This document shows, piece by piece, positions 21,599 to 30,465 of a stretch of 64,000 nt of DNA. The position numbers were made by a program, and so were the translations under genes. The notes below the pieces were generated by a model that saw nothing but the letters and a program-made list of their open reading frames with translations, was not told where the DNA came from and searched no databases. Source of the DNA: Candidatus Thermofonsia Clade 1 bacterium. GTDB taxonomy: Bacteria > Chloroflexota > Anaerolineae > Aggregatilineales > UBA2796. Location: assembly GCA_002794705.1 (NCBI GenBank), contig PGTK01000004.1:62001-126000 (forward strand), in the 5' to 3' direction. The number at the start of each line of letters is the position of its first letter. Position 1 is the stretch's first letter.

Positions 21599-22334
21599 CG
21601 CGCTAGAGATCGGCGGCGGCACTGTTGCATGGGAGGCAGACCGCGTCCGTTTGGTCTTGCCGCCCGTATCGGAGCGCCGCTATGCCGACGCTCAGCTCTA
21701 TGATTACGCTACTCTGCGCCGCGCTGACTATCCGAATCGTCCGCCGCTGCGTTTGAGCCTGCGCGCCCGCTTCTCAGGCGATGAGTCAGCCTTGTGCGGC
21801 ACGGCGGGCTTCGGATTTTGGAATCAGCCGTTCATGCCGAGTCAGATAGTGCCGCGCTTGCCACGCTACGCATGGTTTTTCTTCGGCGCGCCGCCGCACA
21901 ACATGCCTTTTGCCTATGGCGTGCGCGGCAATGGCTTCAAGGCGGCAATCGGCGATTTTTCGCGCCCTGCTTTCCTTGCTTTGGCGCCCTTTGCGCCGCT
22001 TGGCTTCCTGCTGATGCGCGTTCCTGCCCTGTATCGGCGCTTTTGGCGCATTGCGCAATGGGCGATTGGCGTCGCGGAGGCGCCGCTCGCGCTCGATATG
22101 ACCGAATGGCACGTCTATCGCCTCGATTGGATGCCGCACAGCGTCCGTTTTTACGTAAATGACGTGCTCATCCTCCAGACGCCCTATGCGCCGCGCCCGC
22201 CGCTCGGCTTCATTGCATGGATAGATAATCAGTACGCGATCATCACGCCGCAAGGCAATCTGCGCTTCGGCGTTGTGCCGACTCAAGCAGCGCAATGGCT
22301 AGAGATCGCCGATCTCGCCATCACGCCGCTCTGA
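21570..22334 (+). CDS. Concanavalin-A-like lectin/glucanase-fold protein
   Basis: A 254-residue protein whose C-terminal half has the marks of the jelly-roll of family 16 hydrolases and related lectins: WHVYRLDWMPHSVRFYVND, then PLGFIAWIDNQYAIITPQG. The EXDXXE catalytic motif of true GH16 enzymes is not seen, so binding or a different reaction is more likely (inference). No signal peptide is visible at the GTG start (21570). It is coupled to the membrane protein upstream. Confidence 0.65.
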   Translation: MRPPANSTVSALEIGGGTVAWEADRVRLVLPPVSERRYADAQLYDYATLRRADYPNRPPLRLSLRARFSGDESALCGTAGFGFWNQPFMPSQIVPRLPRYAWFFFGAPPHNMPFAYGVRGNGFKAAIGDFSRPAFLALAPFAPLGFLLMRVPALYRRFWRIAQWAIGVAEAPLALDMTEWHVYRLDWMPHSVRFYVNDVLILQTPYAPRPPLGFIAWIDNQYAIITPQGNLRFGVVPTQAAQWLEIADLAITPL

Positions 22335-22339
22335 TCAAG

Positions 22340-23521
22340 CTACCACGCGCCCTCGCGCTTATAGGTCACGCCCAGAAAGTTCGCAGCCGTCGGATCGAGG
22401 GCGGCACGCGCCTCAGGACTGCCTTCGAGCGCGCTGAGGAAAAACGCCGTTGCAAAGTGATTGATTAGATCGTGCGCCCGCTGCATATCCCAGACCAAGT
22501 CTGAGCATTGCTCAAAGCGTCCTAGCGCGATCAAAGCAGGGACGCACTGCTCTACAAAGATGTAGTGTCCCGCGTTTTCAAAAACGACCAGCGCCTTGCG
22601 CTCGCTGCTGACTGCCTCATAGATCGGATAGGAGTCGCGCTCAGGCGGTGTAGCGCGGTCTTGGCTGCCGACGATGATCATCAACGGGAGGCGCAACGCC
22701 GCAGCGCCCTCCGCGCCAAAGAGCGGCGCGCTGCTGGGCGCTAGGGCTACGACCGCCTTGATGCGCGGATCCGTGGTCGGCGGATACAAGCCCTCCGGCG
22801 CCGCCGATAAGCCGCGTGTGCGCCACACCACCTCCTCAGACTGCACATACAGGCACAGCTGAGCGGGCAGCTTGCCGCTTGCGCAGCCCTCACGGAGCGG
22901 ATTGATGTTCAGTTGCGCGCCCGCGGCAGCTAACGCCGTATAGCCGCCGAAGGAATGCCCCGTCACACCGACCGTCTCTGTGTCAATCACGCCGCGCAGC
23001 GCTTCATCTTCAGCGTTGAGCTTCACGGCGTAGTCCAGCAGTTGCAAAATCTCAAGCGGACGGCGCGCAAAGCTCTCCAGAATGCGCTCAGCGCGCCCCG
23101 TGAGCAGATCGGCGAAGGCGCTGCCGGGATGATCCGCCGCCATGACCACAAAGCCGTGCGAGGCAAGATGTTCCGCATAGAAGACCGACTGAATGCGTGC
23201 GCCGCCCAGTCCGTGCGAGAAAATAATCAGCGGATAGGGCGCGCCGCTCAAATCAGGCTGACCGTCACGGTAGGCGCGTCCCTCGCCGCGCAACACGCCA
23301 TACTGATAGACGGCACGCGGCGGCTGACCGCGCACGCGCTGCGACGGATACCAGATCGTGATGTTCGGCAAGCCCTCCATGCCCAGCTCTCGCGTCCCGA
23401 CGGCATAAGCACCGCGCCTGCCGTATTGAGGGGCATCCGGACGCTCCTGCGCCTGAGCCGCGCTCAAGCCGCTCGCGCCGATCACAGCGCTCAGCAGCGC
23501 CAGCGTGATTCGTCTCCACAT
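22340..23521 (-). CDS. Secreted alpha/beta hydrolase, PAF-acetylhydrolase-like
   Basis: A 393-residue exported hydrolase with signal peptide (LALLSAVIGASGLSAAQAQ). The nucleophile elbow is GHSFGGYTALAAAG. The oxyanion stretch PLIIFSHGLGG and the acid loop IIVGSQDRATPPERD are clear, and His is in NAGHYIF. This is the layout of the platelet-activating-factor acetylhydrolase/lipase group. GGAGATAA precedes the ATG. A close relative lies divergently at 23873-25036, with a pterin dehydratase between. Confidence 0.88.
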   Translation of the reverse strand: MWRRITLALLSAVIGASGLSAAQAQERPDAPQYGRRGAYAVGTRELGMEGLPNITIWYPSQRVRGQPPRAVYQYGVLRGEGRAYRDGQPDLSGAPYPLIIFSHGLGGARIQSVFYAEHLASHGFVVMAADHPGSAFADLLTGRAERILESFARRPLEILQLLDYAVKLNAEDEALRGVIDTETVGVTGHSFGGYTALAAAGAQLNINPLREGCASGKLPAQLCLYVQSEEVVWRTRGLSAAPEGLYPPTTDPRIKAVVALAPSSAPLFGAEGAAALRLPLMIIVGSQDRATPPERDSYPIYEAVSSERKALVVFENAGHYIFVEQCVPALIALGRFEQCSDLVWDMQRAHDLINHFATAFFLSALEGSPEARAALDPTAANFLGVTYKREGAW

Positions 23522-23604
23522 CGTGCATTTATCTCCTGTAGTGCTATATTCTGTAACGGACTATCACGTCCCTGCATAGCAATTCTAAGCCAGAGGAGCT
23601 AAAA

Positions 23605-23886
23605 ATGGCTGAAAAACTGACAGAGACGCAAATCGCAGAGCGCCTTGCTACTCTGCACGGCTGGACGCTTGAAGACGGCATGATCGTGCGCACCTTCACG
23701 CTCAAAGACTTCACTGCAGCGCTCACCTTCGTTGGAGCGGTCGGCTATTTGGCAGAGGCGGCGGGTCATCACCCTGATATCACCATCAACTACAATCGCG
23801 TGAAGTTAGCGCTCACCACACACGGCTCAGGCGGCATTACCGAGAAAGACTTTGCCCTTGCAACACAGATCAATGCTCTTCCGTGA
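23605..23886 (+). CDS. phhB: Pterin-4a-carbinolamine dehydratase
   Basis: A 93-residue enzyme that dehydrates 4a-hydroxytetrahydropterin, recycling the cofactor of aromatic amino-acid hydroxylases. The family motif EAAGHHPDITINYNRVKL and the THGSGGITEKD that follows are complete. Ribosome site agaggagc. No phenylalanine hydroxylase is visible here; many bacteria carry the dehydratase for other pterin uses. The 3' end overlaps the downstream hydrolase start by 14 bases. Confidence 0.95.
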   Translation: MAEKLTETQIAERLATLHGWTLEDGMIVRTFTLKDFTAALTFVGAVGYLAEAAGHHPDITINYNRVKLALTTHGSGGITEKDFALATQINALP

Positions 23887-25036
23887 CGCCGTGCGCCTGC
23901 TATGGCTCAGCCTCGCGCTGATTGCCCTGCTTGTGCCACATGGCGCAAGTGCGCAAGCCGATCCCTTGCCGTACGCCCAAGCAGGCGCCTATGCCGTCGG
24001 CGTGAGAGCGATTCGGATCGCTCTCGATCCGAATCGCGTTTTGACGGGCTTTTTGTGGTATCCTGCCCAAGCCGATTCAAGCGCTGAATACGCTGATTAC
24101 GGCTACGCCAAGCGCAGCGCACGAGCACGTCTGAATGCACAGCCTGAAAAAGGCGGCGCGCCCTATCCGCTCATCATCTTCTCACACGGCTACGGCAGCT
24201 ACGCTGCCCAAAGCACCTTCCTGACCGAACATCTTGCCTCATACGGCTTCGTTGTGCTTGCTATCAACCACAACGGCAGCACACGCAATGATACTGACCC
24301 GCAGACGGGCTTGACCCTCGGCTGGTATCTGCGCCCGCGCGACGTGCTGAGCCAGATCGCGTGGGCAGAGGCGACCAACGCCGATCCACAAAGTCCCTTC
24401 CACAGTCTGTTCGATCTGACACAGATCGGCGTGAGCGGACACTCCTATGGCGGCTACACAGCCCTAGCCGCAGCAGGCGCCCAGCTGGACTTCCGTGCGC
24501 TAGACGCCTACTGCGCCCAGGTCACACGCTTTGACCTCGCCTGCCTTGCCCAAGAGGCTGAGCCGATCCTCGCGCCGATCCTCCCTAAGGACGCTGAGCG
24601 CAGCACTTTGCGCCTTCCCAGCGATCCGCGCATTGCTGCCGTGCTGGCAATGGCGCCCTTCAATGCGCCGATTATGGGCATGAGCGGCTTGGCGAACGTG
24701 ACTGTGCCGACGTTTGTGATGGTCGGCTCTGCGGATGGAGTCACGCCGCCTGAGCGCGACGCCGAGCCGATCTATGCACAAGTGGGCGCAACGCAAAAGG
24801 CATTCCTGAGCCTCGAAGGTGCTGATCACGCCATCTTCACAGACTGTATGCCGCTCTTGGCGAGCCTGCCGCGCTGCAATGACGCAGCCTGGGAGGCAGC
24901 GCGGGCGCACGCCCTCATCCAGCACTTTGCAACGGCTTTCTTCTCAGCTGTGCTGAAAGGCGATAGCATAGCGCGCAGCGCTCTCGTCGCGCCGCCGAGC
25001 ATCGAGTCAGTGCGCTATCGCGGGACGTTTGATTAG
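23873..25036 (+). CDS. Secreted alpha/beta hydrolase, paralogue of the divergent gene
   Basis: A 387-residue exported hydrolase with signal peptide (LLWLSLALIALLVPHGASAQA). It shares with the gene at 22340-23521 the sections PYPLIIFSHG.G, EHLASYGFVV, GHSYGGYTALAAAGAQL, MVGSADGVTPPERD, and the C-terminal HFATAFF. Catalytic Ser, Asp and His are therefore all present. The ATG at 23873 sits inside the end of phhB; TTG at 23852 is possible. A 13-bp perfect hairpin (24008-24037) lies early in the coding part. Confidence 0.88.
   Translation: MLFRDAVRLLWLSLALIALLVPHGASAQADPLPYAQAGAYAVGVRAIRIALDPNRVLTGFLWYPAQADSSAEYADYGYAKRSARARLNAQPEKGGAPYPLIIFSHGYGSYAAQSTFLTEHLASYGFVVLAINHNGSTRNDTDPQTGLTLGWYLRPRDVLSQIAWAEATNADPQSPFHSLFDLTQIGVSGHSYGGYTALAAAGAQLDFRALDAYCAQVTRFDLACLAQEAEPILAPILPKDAERSTLRLPSDPRIAAVLAMAPFNAPIMGMSGLANVTVPTFVMVGSADGVTPPERDAEPIYAQVGATQKAFLSLEGADHAIFTDCMPLLASLPRCNDAAWEAARAHALIQHFATAFFSAVLKGDSIARSALVAPPSIESVRYRGTFD
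24008..24037 (+). repeat. Perfect 13-bp inverted repeat in coding sequence
   Basis: Arms 24008-24020 and 24025-24037 with a CTCT tetraloop, within the codons for AIRIALDPNR of the hydrolase, about 45 codons after its start. Confidence 0.8.
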
Positions 25037-25076
25037 AATCGGGGACGCTAGTGCTTCACGTCCTCAAAGCGCAGGT

Positions 25077-25100
25077 CGGAGGGCCTCCGAGCTGTTTTCT
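25077..25100 (+). terminator. Weak hairpin after the hydrolase
   Basis: tcggag-ggc-ctccga followed by gctgttttctt lies about 45 bases after the stop of the hydrolase gene and may end its transcript. Confidence 0.35.
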
Positions 25101-25166
25101 TGCCTCACTTTACTCTTTGTAGTAAGCTAAACTTACGCATCAGGCAACGGCATAAGGTGCAGGCTT

Positions 25167-27368
25167 ATGGCAGAGCTCATCGGGCGGACACTCGGTCAGT
25201 ACACGATCATCGCTAAACTGGGTGCGGGCGGCATGGCGACGGTCTACCGCGCCCGCCAAGCCAGCGTCGAGCGCGACGTGGCGATCAAGGTCATCCGCGT
25301 AGATTTAATGGATGATGAGAACTTTGTAGCGCGTTTCCGCAACGAGGCGCGCCTGATCGCCAGCTTGCAACACCTGCACATCCTGAAAATCTTCGATTAC
25401 GGCAACCAAGAGAACATCCTGTACATCGTGATGGAGCTGCTGGAGGGCGGCAGCCTGAGCCGTCTGTTGCGCCAAGAGGGCGGCTTGCCTTTAGCGCCGG
25501 CAACACGCATGTTAGAGCAGATCAGCTCCGCGCTGGATTACGCGCACGGGCGCGGCATTATTCACCGCGACTTGAAGCCCGATAACGTGCTGCTCGATCA
25601 GCAACAAAACGCCTTCCTGACCGACTTCGGCATTGCCAAAATGCTGGGCGATACCTCCAATCGGACGCGCACAGGCATGGTCATGGGAACTCCTGCTTAC
25701 ATGGCGCCTGAATTGTGGCAGGGTCAGCCTGCTGATGCTCGCGCAGATATCTACGCGCTCGGAGTCATGCTCTACGAGATGCTGACCGGCGTTTCGCCTT
25801 TCCGCGCTGAGACGCCTTACCAGATCATGCACAAGCATGTCTACGAGGCGCCACCTTCGCTGCGCGCTCAGGGACTTCAAATGCCCGTGGCGGTTGATCA
25901 AGTCATCAGCAAGGCGCTCTCTAAGCAGCCTGAAGAGCGCTTTAGCTCAGCCGGTCAACTGGCAGAGGCGTTCCGTGAGGCGCTCAGCGGGCAGGATATC
26001 TCGCGCTTCATTATGCAGACACCGCGTGGCGGCACCTCACAGCCAACGCCTGTCCGCACTGCTGTTGATTACACTGCGCCCACCATGCCACCGACTCTGC
26101 CCGAATTCAGCACGCCTGAGAGCAGCCGCCTGCCTACACAGTCGCGCTCGGTTGGGCGCAAGCAAGCTGTGAGTCCAGTGCTGGCACTTGTCGCGCTTGT
26201 GCTCGTTGCGCTGATCGGCGTCGGACTCTTTGCAGCGCTGAATGCCAATCAAGCCGCTGTCAGTGAGACGCCAAGCACTCCTGACACAACTGGCACGGCA
26301 CAAGCCATTGCTCAAAGTGGCACGGCTACCGCGAACTCACAGTTTATCATCATCATCCCAACTACCGCTGAGCCGCCTAGCGCAACGCCTTCCGCCACTC
26401 AGAGTCCGACAGTAGCTGGTCTGCAGATACAAACTGCCACTTTGCCTCAGACGCCTAGCGCAACGCCTTCAGGTACAGTAACGCTGACTGCTGCAGCGAC
26501 CAGCACGCCTAGCATAACGCCCTCACTCACAGCAACACTGACTGCCACAGCAACCAGCACGCCTAGCGCCACACTAACTCACACGCCTACTAGTACGCCC
26601 AGCGCCACACCAACGCTCACTGCGACAAATACACCCAGTTCAACACCCTCACGCACGCTATCGCCCACGCCCACTACTGACCCTGCCACTATTGTCGCAG
26701 CAACACTTGCACCCATTCAGAGCGCCACTGCGCTTGCGCGGCAAGTCCAGCAGACAGTGGAGGCCGTTATTGTCGCTGAGAATGCCACAGCTGCGGCTCA
26801 GGCCACAAGTACCGCGCAAAAATTTGCTACTGCCACTGCGCAGGCTGTGGTTGCTCAACAGACGCTGAACGCACAAAGCACGCTGATCGCCATGCAGAGT
26901 GCTACGCACACACCGACGCGTACACCGTCTGTCACGCCAACGGTGGCGATTATCGTCTTTACGCCTGTTGTCTTTACGCCGATAGCGCCTGCTTTCAGCA
27001 CACCCACTCCGACGCCCTTTATCGTCTACACCACGCCAACTCCGCTTGCCTCGCTTGTCACGCCTACTCCGATCACATGCCCCGGCTTTCTGCCTTCACG
27101 CCTCATCATCGGCGAGTACGGGCGCATCACGCCGGGCGATCCCAATCGGCTGCGCGAAACGCCGAACGGACGTATCCTTGCATTGATCCGTGCCGGCGAT
27201 GTCATCAAAATCCTCGACGGACCGATTTGCGATACTGTCGGTGCAGGCACAGGCTTGGCGTGGTGGAAAGTCGAGTACACTAATCCGCGTGATGGCAGGA
27301 CATACATCGGTTGGACAGCTGAGGGTAGCGGCGGAGCGTATTGGATCGATCCGATCAGCCGCCCGTGA
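25167..27368 (+). CDS. Membrane Ser/Thr protein kinase with SH3-like sensor
   Basis: A 733-residue PknB-type kinase. Residues about 12-270 form the kinase: Gly loop LGAGGMATVYRAR, Lys in VAIKVIRV, HRDLKPDN, DFGIAK and the APE motif in MAPELW. One membrane span lies near 336-357. An extracytoplasmic Thr/Ser/Pro region of about 270 residues follows (repeats of the form TPSATPS, with an Ala/Gln/Thr-rich helical stretch in the middle). The SH3-like domain of about 95 residues begins at CPGFLPSR. Kinases of this plan are common in Chloroflexota. The ligand and targets cannot be told. No phosphatase gene is adjacent. Confidence 0.93.
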   Translation: MAELIGRTLGQYTIIAKLGAGGMATVYRARQASVERDVAIKVIRVDLMDDENFVARFRNEARLIASLQHLHILKIFDYGNQENILYIVMELLEGGSLSRLLRQEGGLPLAPATRMLEQISSALDYAHGRGIIHRDLKPDNVLLDQQQNAFLTDFGIAKMLGDTSNRTRTGMVMGTPAYMAPELWQGQPADARADIYALGVMLYEMLTGVSPFRAETPYQIMHKHVYEAPPSLRAQGLQMPVAVDQVISKALSKQPEERFSSAGQLAEAFREALSGQDISRFIMQTPRGGTSQPTPVRTAVDYTAPTMPPTLPEFSTPESSRLPTQSRSVGRKQAVSPVLALVALVLVALIGVGLFAALNANQAAVSETPSTPDTTGTAQAIAQSGTATANSQFIIIIPTTAEPPSATPSATQSPTVAGLQIQTATLPQTPSATPSGTVTLTAAATSTPSITPSLTATLTATATSTPSATLTHTPTSTPSATPTLTATNTPSSTPSRTLSPTPTTDPATIVAATLAPIQSATALARQVQQTVEAVIVAENATAAAQATSTAQKFATATAQAVVAQQTLNAQSTLIAMQSATHTPTRTPSVTPTVAIIVFTPVVFTPIAPAFSTPTPTPFIVYTTPTPLASLVTPTPITCPGFLPSRLIIGEYGRITPGDPNRLRETPNGRILALIRAGDVIKILDGPICDTVGAGTGLAWWKVEYTNPRDGRTYIGWTAEGSGGAYWIDPISRP

Positions 27369-27392
27369 GAGCGCACGGTCACTGTGCGCTCT
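27368..27392. terminator. Hairpin over convergent stop codons
   Basis: AGAGCGCAC pairs with GTGCGCTCT (9 bp, 7-base loop). It begins at the kinase stop and its loop holds the stop of the convergent membrane protein. No U-tract on either side. Confidence 0.55.
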
Positions 27393-28869
27393 GCAGCTCA
27401 GGCTTAACGCGGTAGATAATGTATTCACGCACGCGCCCAACTTCCTCAAGCGGATAGCGCGCCATGTCTGCCAGTTCGGGATTGTTGCGCTCAGCGCCGC
27501 TCCAGTACCCGTAGAGCTGTGTCCACGGTATATCGCGCAAGTCGCCAATGAACGATGGGCAGACCAGCAACAAGGCGTCTTGTGCAGCAATCTGAGGCAG
27601 CGCTTGCTCAGGTGGCGCAAAGCGGCGCGAGCTGAAGAGCAGTCCTGTGTAGGGCAGGCGAATGTCGAACTGTGCGAAGATCATCAATTCTGTGCAGAGC
27701 GTGTAGAGTGTCGTTCGTTCGTAGCCGTTCGCCTGCCGCCAATTCGTTAGCTCATCTACTGCCTGTTGAGCTCTTGCTGCAACAGGATGAGATCGGAACT
27801 CCAGAGGCGCAGGCAGTCGCTGCAGAGACTGAAAGGCATTGTACGTCGCTAAAGCCAACGCTACAGCTACTATGACCCGCAGCCAAGACCGTTGAGAGGC
27901 TCTGAACAGCACTGTGCTGTAGATGATCATCAGGTAGGGGATCAGCTGTAAGGCGTAGACGGGCTCTGGTCCGGGTGAGAGGAACGTCATATAGGCGAAT
28001 ATCATCAGCAAAACTGGGAAAAGCCAAAGTACAATTCGCCAAATTGAGGGTAGAACTAGCAAGCCAATCAGAATGGCTGCCCAATCGCTACTGTTCAGTT
28101 GACTGCCTGCGATGTCAAATGCTCGTGTGATCCGTTCAATTCCTAGACCGCCTACACGGCTCAATGCGTCGGCGCCTATGGAGAACCAAACGAAATAACC
28201 TAGCCACATTGGACTGATGACGAGTGCGATGATGAGCGCGTATTTGAGCAAGGCTCGCCAAGTGTGTCCTCGCAGATAGCTAATTACAAGTGCCACTGGG
28301 ATGATTAGTCCCCAAATGACGCCTTCTGTGCGGATAAATGGCGCCCCTGCGAGCAAAATGGCTATGCCAAGCGCGTGCCTGCCACTGGGCTGCTTGATGA
28401 ACTCTATCGCTAGGACAATCAGCCAAACCGTCACAGCCGTGAAGAGCAAGCTGGGATGAATAATGCGCGACAAAAACAAATTGCCCACGTTGAGCGCAAG
28501 CAAAAAGGCGCTCAACAATCCCACAGCACGATTGACAAGCTGCTTTCCGAGCACGTAAACGCCCAGCAATAAGAAAAGCTGGCTGATCGCGTTGACGGCA
28601 ATTGCAGAGAGCGGCAAGTCGCCGATGAGCAAGTTAACTGCCCCTACCAGCAATGGATAGGCTAGGGTATAGAAAGATAATTCATCGAGGATGCCATGCG
28701 AATGCAGCCATGCACGGTTCAAGTACCACCAGCCATCGTTGTGCTGCAGACTCTCCACAAAGTCAAGTCTGAGAAGATTGGCTACGAGAAAAAAGAGCGC
28801 AAGCGCTAGGACGATCAGTCCATCAATGAAATAGGGCTTGTGGCGTATTGTGTAGCGTATTATGTGCAC
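27379..28869 (-). CDS. GT-C-like multispan membrane glycosyltransferase, copy B
   Basis: A 496-residue membrane protein with about 10-11 spans and a soluble C-terminal part of about 140 residues, as in the GT39/ArnT (GT-C) superfamily of lipid-linked sugar transferases. A conserved N-terminal loop reads NDGWWYLNRAWLHS. It is a tandem paralogue of 28879-30396: the N-terminal loop and the C-terminal block (FDIRLPYT.LLFSSRRFAPP, then MARYPLEEVGRVREYIIYR) are almost identical, while the middle is diverged. GTG start with GAGG overlapping the upstream stop. Substrate unknown. Confidence 0.75.
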   Translation of the reverse strand: MHIIRYTIRHKPYFIDGLIVLALALFFLVANLLRLDFVESLQHNDGWWYLNRAWLHSHGILDELSFYTLAYPLLVGAVNLLIGDLPLSAIAVNAISQLFLLLGVYVLGKQLVNRAVGLLSAFLLALNVGNLFLSRIIHPSLLFTAVTVWLIVLAIEFIKQPSGRHALGIAILLAGAPFIRTEGVIWGLIIPVALVISYLRGHTWRALLKYALIIALVISPMWLGYFVWFSIGADALSRVGGLGIERITRAFDIAGSQLNSSDWAAILIGLLVLPSIWRIVLWLFPVLLMIFAYMTFLSPGPEPVYALQLIPYLMIIYSTVLFRASQRSWLRVIVAVALALATYNAFQSLQRLPAPLEFRSHPVAARAQQAVDELTNWRQANGYERTTLYTLCTELMIFAQFDIRLPYTGLLFSSRRFAPPEQALPQIAAQDALLLVCPSFIGDLRDIPWTQLYGYWSGAERNNPELADMARYPLEEVGRVREYIIYRVKPELQSAQ

Positions 28870-28878
28870 GTTACAACC

Positions 28879-30396
28879 TCACATTTCAGCAGGCTTGACG
28901 CGGTAGATGATATACTCACGCACGCGCCCAACTTCCTCAAGCGGGTAGCGCGCCATGTCTTTCAGATCGGCTCTAGCATTCTGTGGATCGTGCCAGTATA
29001 GGTACAGCTCCATCCACTCAACATTGAGCGGATGAAAGGCGAGGTCAGTGATGACGCTTGGACAGACCAAAAGCAGCGCATCCTGAGCGGCAATTTGAGG
29101 CAAGACCTGCTCAGGTGGCGCGAAGCGGCGCGAGCTGAAAAGCAGGCTTGTGTAGGGCAGGCGGATATCGAATTCGGCGAAGATCATCAGGTCTGTGCAG
29201 ATGGTATAGATGGTTGTTTGCGCACGACCGTTCGCCTCTCGCCACTGTGCCAATTCGTCCGTAACTTGCCGAAAGGCAACAGCCTGCGGGTCATTTTGGT
29301 AGGCGAGCGGCTCTGGCAGGCGTTGCAGCGTTTGGTACGCACTCTGCACAGACAGGATCAGCGTTACAGCCGTGACTAGACTTAGCAGAAGACGCTGTGC
29401 CATCTTGGTCAGCAGTGCGCTCAGGATGATCACCAGATATGGCACGAGCTGAAAGGTGTAGCGCGAGAGCGGGAAGGGCGGCGTAAAAGTGATATAGGCG
29501 AATGTGATCAGCAAAATTGGCAAGAGTAGCAAAATTTTGACAGGTACTTTGGTTCGCAGCGCAACGAAGCCGACTAGAATTGCCAACCAGTCGCTTCGGT
29601 TCAGCTGCCACTCTGCCAATTCGAGCGTCCTGCGCAGCTGATAGACGCGCAGATCGCCTTCAATTGGGAAAATTTGCGGAAGAGCATCTTGCACAGTGCC
29701 TAGTGCATCGGCACCTCTGAGGAATAAGATCAGATAGACTGACCACACCACGCCGACTATCGGTGTAACGATTAGCGCATAGCGAATCACGCTTTGCCAT
29801 GAGCGCTGCCGCAGATACAGCGCCACAAACGCCACCAAGACAACGGCGCTGTACACAACGCCTTCTGTGCGGATGAACGGCGCCGCCGCCAGCAAAACTG
29901 CCAAAAGCACTGCTCGGACTTTTCGCGGCTGCTGCGCCAGCTGAAGCGCTAAGACCACAATCCAAACCGCTACAGCTATGAAGAGCAAGTCTGGACCGAT
30001 GAAGCGCGCATGATACAGGTTGCTTGGATTGATTGTCAGGATGAAGACGCTCAGCAAGCCGACGGCGCGATTGACCAACTGTCTGCCCAGCACATAGACG
30101 CCGATCAGCAGGAATAGCTGGCTGATTGCGTTGACTATGATAGCAGCGCCGATCAGATCGTTGGTCAGCCAGTTGACAGCCCCCACCAACAGTGGATAGA
30201 CAACCGTGTAGAACGAGACCTCATCGAAAATGCCGCGTGAGTGCAGCCACGCACGGTTCAGATACCACCAGCCGTCGTTGTAGCGCACGTTCCACTCAAA
30301 TTCGATCCTGAGCAAGCACGCTATGACGAAAAAGGTGAAAGCTGTGAGGATGATCAGCCCATCAAGCAGGTAAGTCTGTCTCTGAGAAGCGCGCAT
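28879..30396 (-). CDS. GT-C-like multispan membrane glycosyltransferase, copy A
   Basis: A 505-residue membrane protein of the same plan as its neighbour: about 10-11 spans, first loop YNDGWWYLNRAWLHS, a conserved YVLGRQLVNRAVGLLS, and the same C-terminal block. It heads the two-gene unit (nine bases between the genes). Both are probably sugar transferases acting on the outer face with a polyprenyl-phosphate-sugar donor (inference from the GT-C fold); no GT-A partner that would make the donor lies nearby. Confidence 0.75.
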   Translation of the reverse strand: MRASQRQTYLLDGLIILTAFTFFVIACLLRIEFEWNVRYNDGWWYLNRAWLHSRGIFDEVSFYTVVYPLLVGAVNWLTNDLIGAAIIVNAISQLFLLIGVYVLGRQLVNRAVGLLSVFILTINPSNLYHARFIGPDLLFIAVAVWIVVLALQLAQQPRKVRAVLLAVLLAAAPFIRTEGVVYSAVVLVAFVALYLRQRSWQSVIRYALIVTPIVGVVWSVYLILFLRGADALGTVQDALPQIFPIEGDLRVYQLRRTLELAEWQLNRSDWLAILVGFVALRTKVPVKILLLLPILLITFAYITFTPPFPLSRYTFQLVPYLVIILSALLTKMAQRLLLSLVTAVTLILSVQSAYQTLQRLPEPLAYQNDPQAVAFRQVTDELAQWREANGRAQTTIYTICTDLMIFAEFDIRLPYTSLLFSSRRFAPPEQVLPQIAAQDALLLVCPSVITDLAFHPLNVEWMELYLYWHDPQNARADLKDMARYPLEEVGRVREYIIYRVKPAEM

Positions 30397-30465
30397 AGCC
30401 GCCTATAGCCACTCGAATGTCGCTTTAGACTAGCTTGTAAGTGCGGAAGTCGTCAAGTCCCGTTG

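Noticed and set aside
26350..27060. DNA-level tandem repeat in the kinase gene
   Set aside because: The repetition comes from a Thr/Ser/Pro-rich protein linker with varied codons, not from a uniform DNA repeat.
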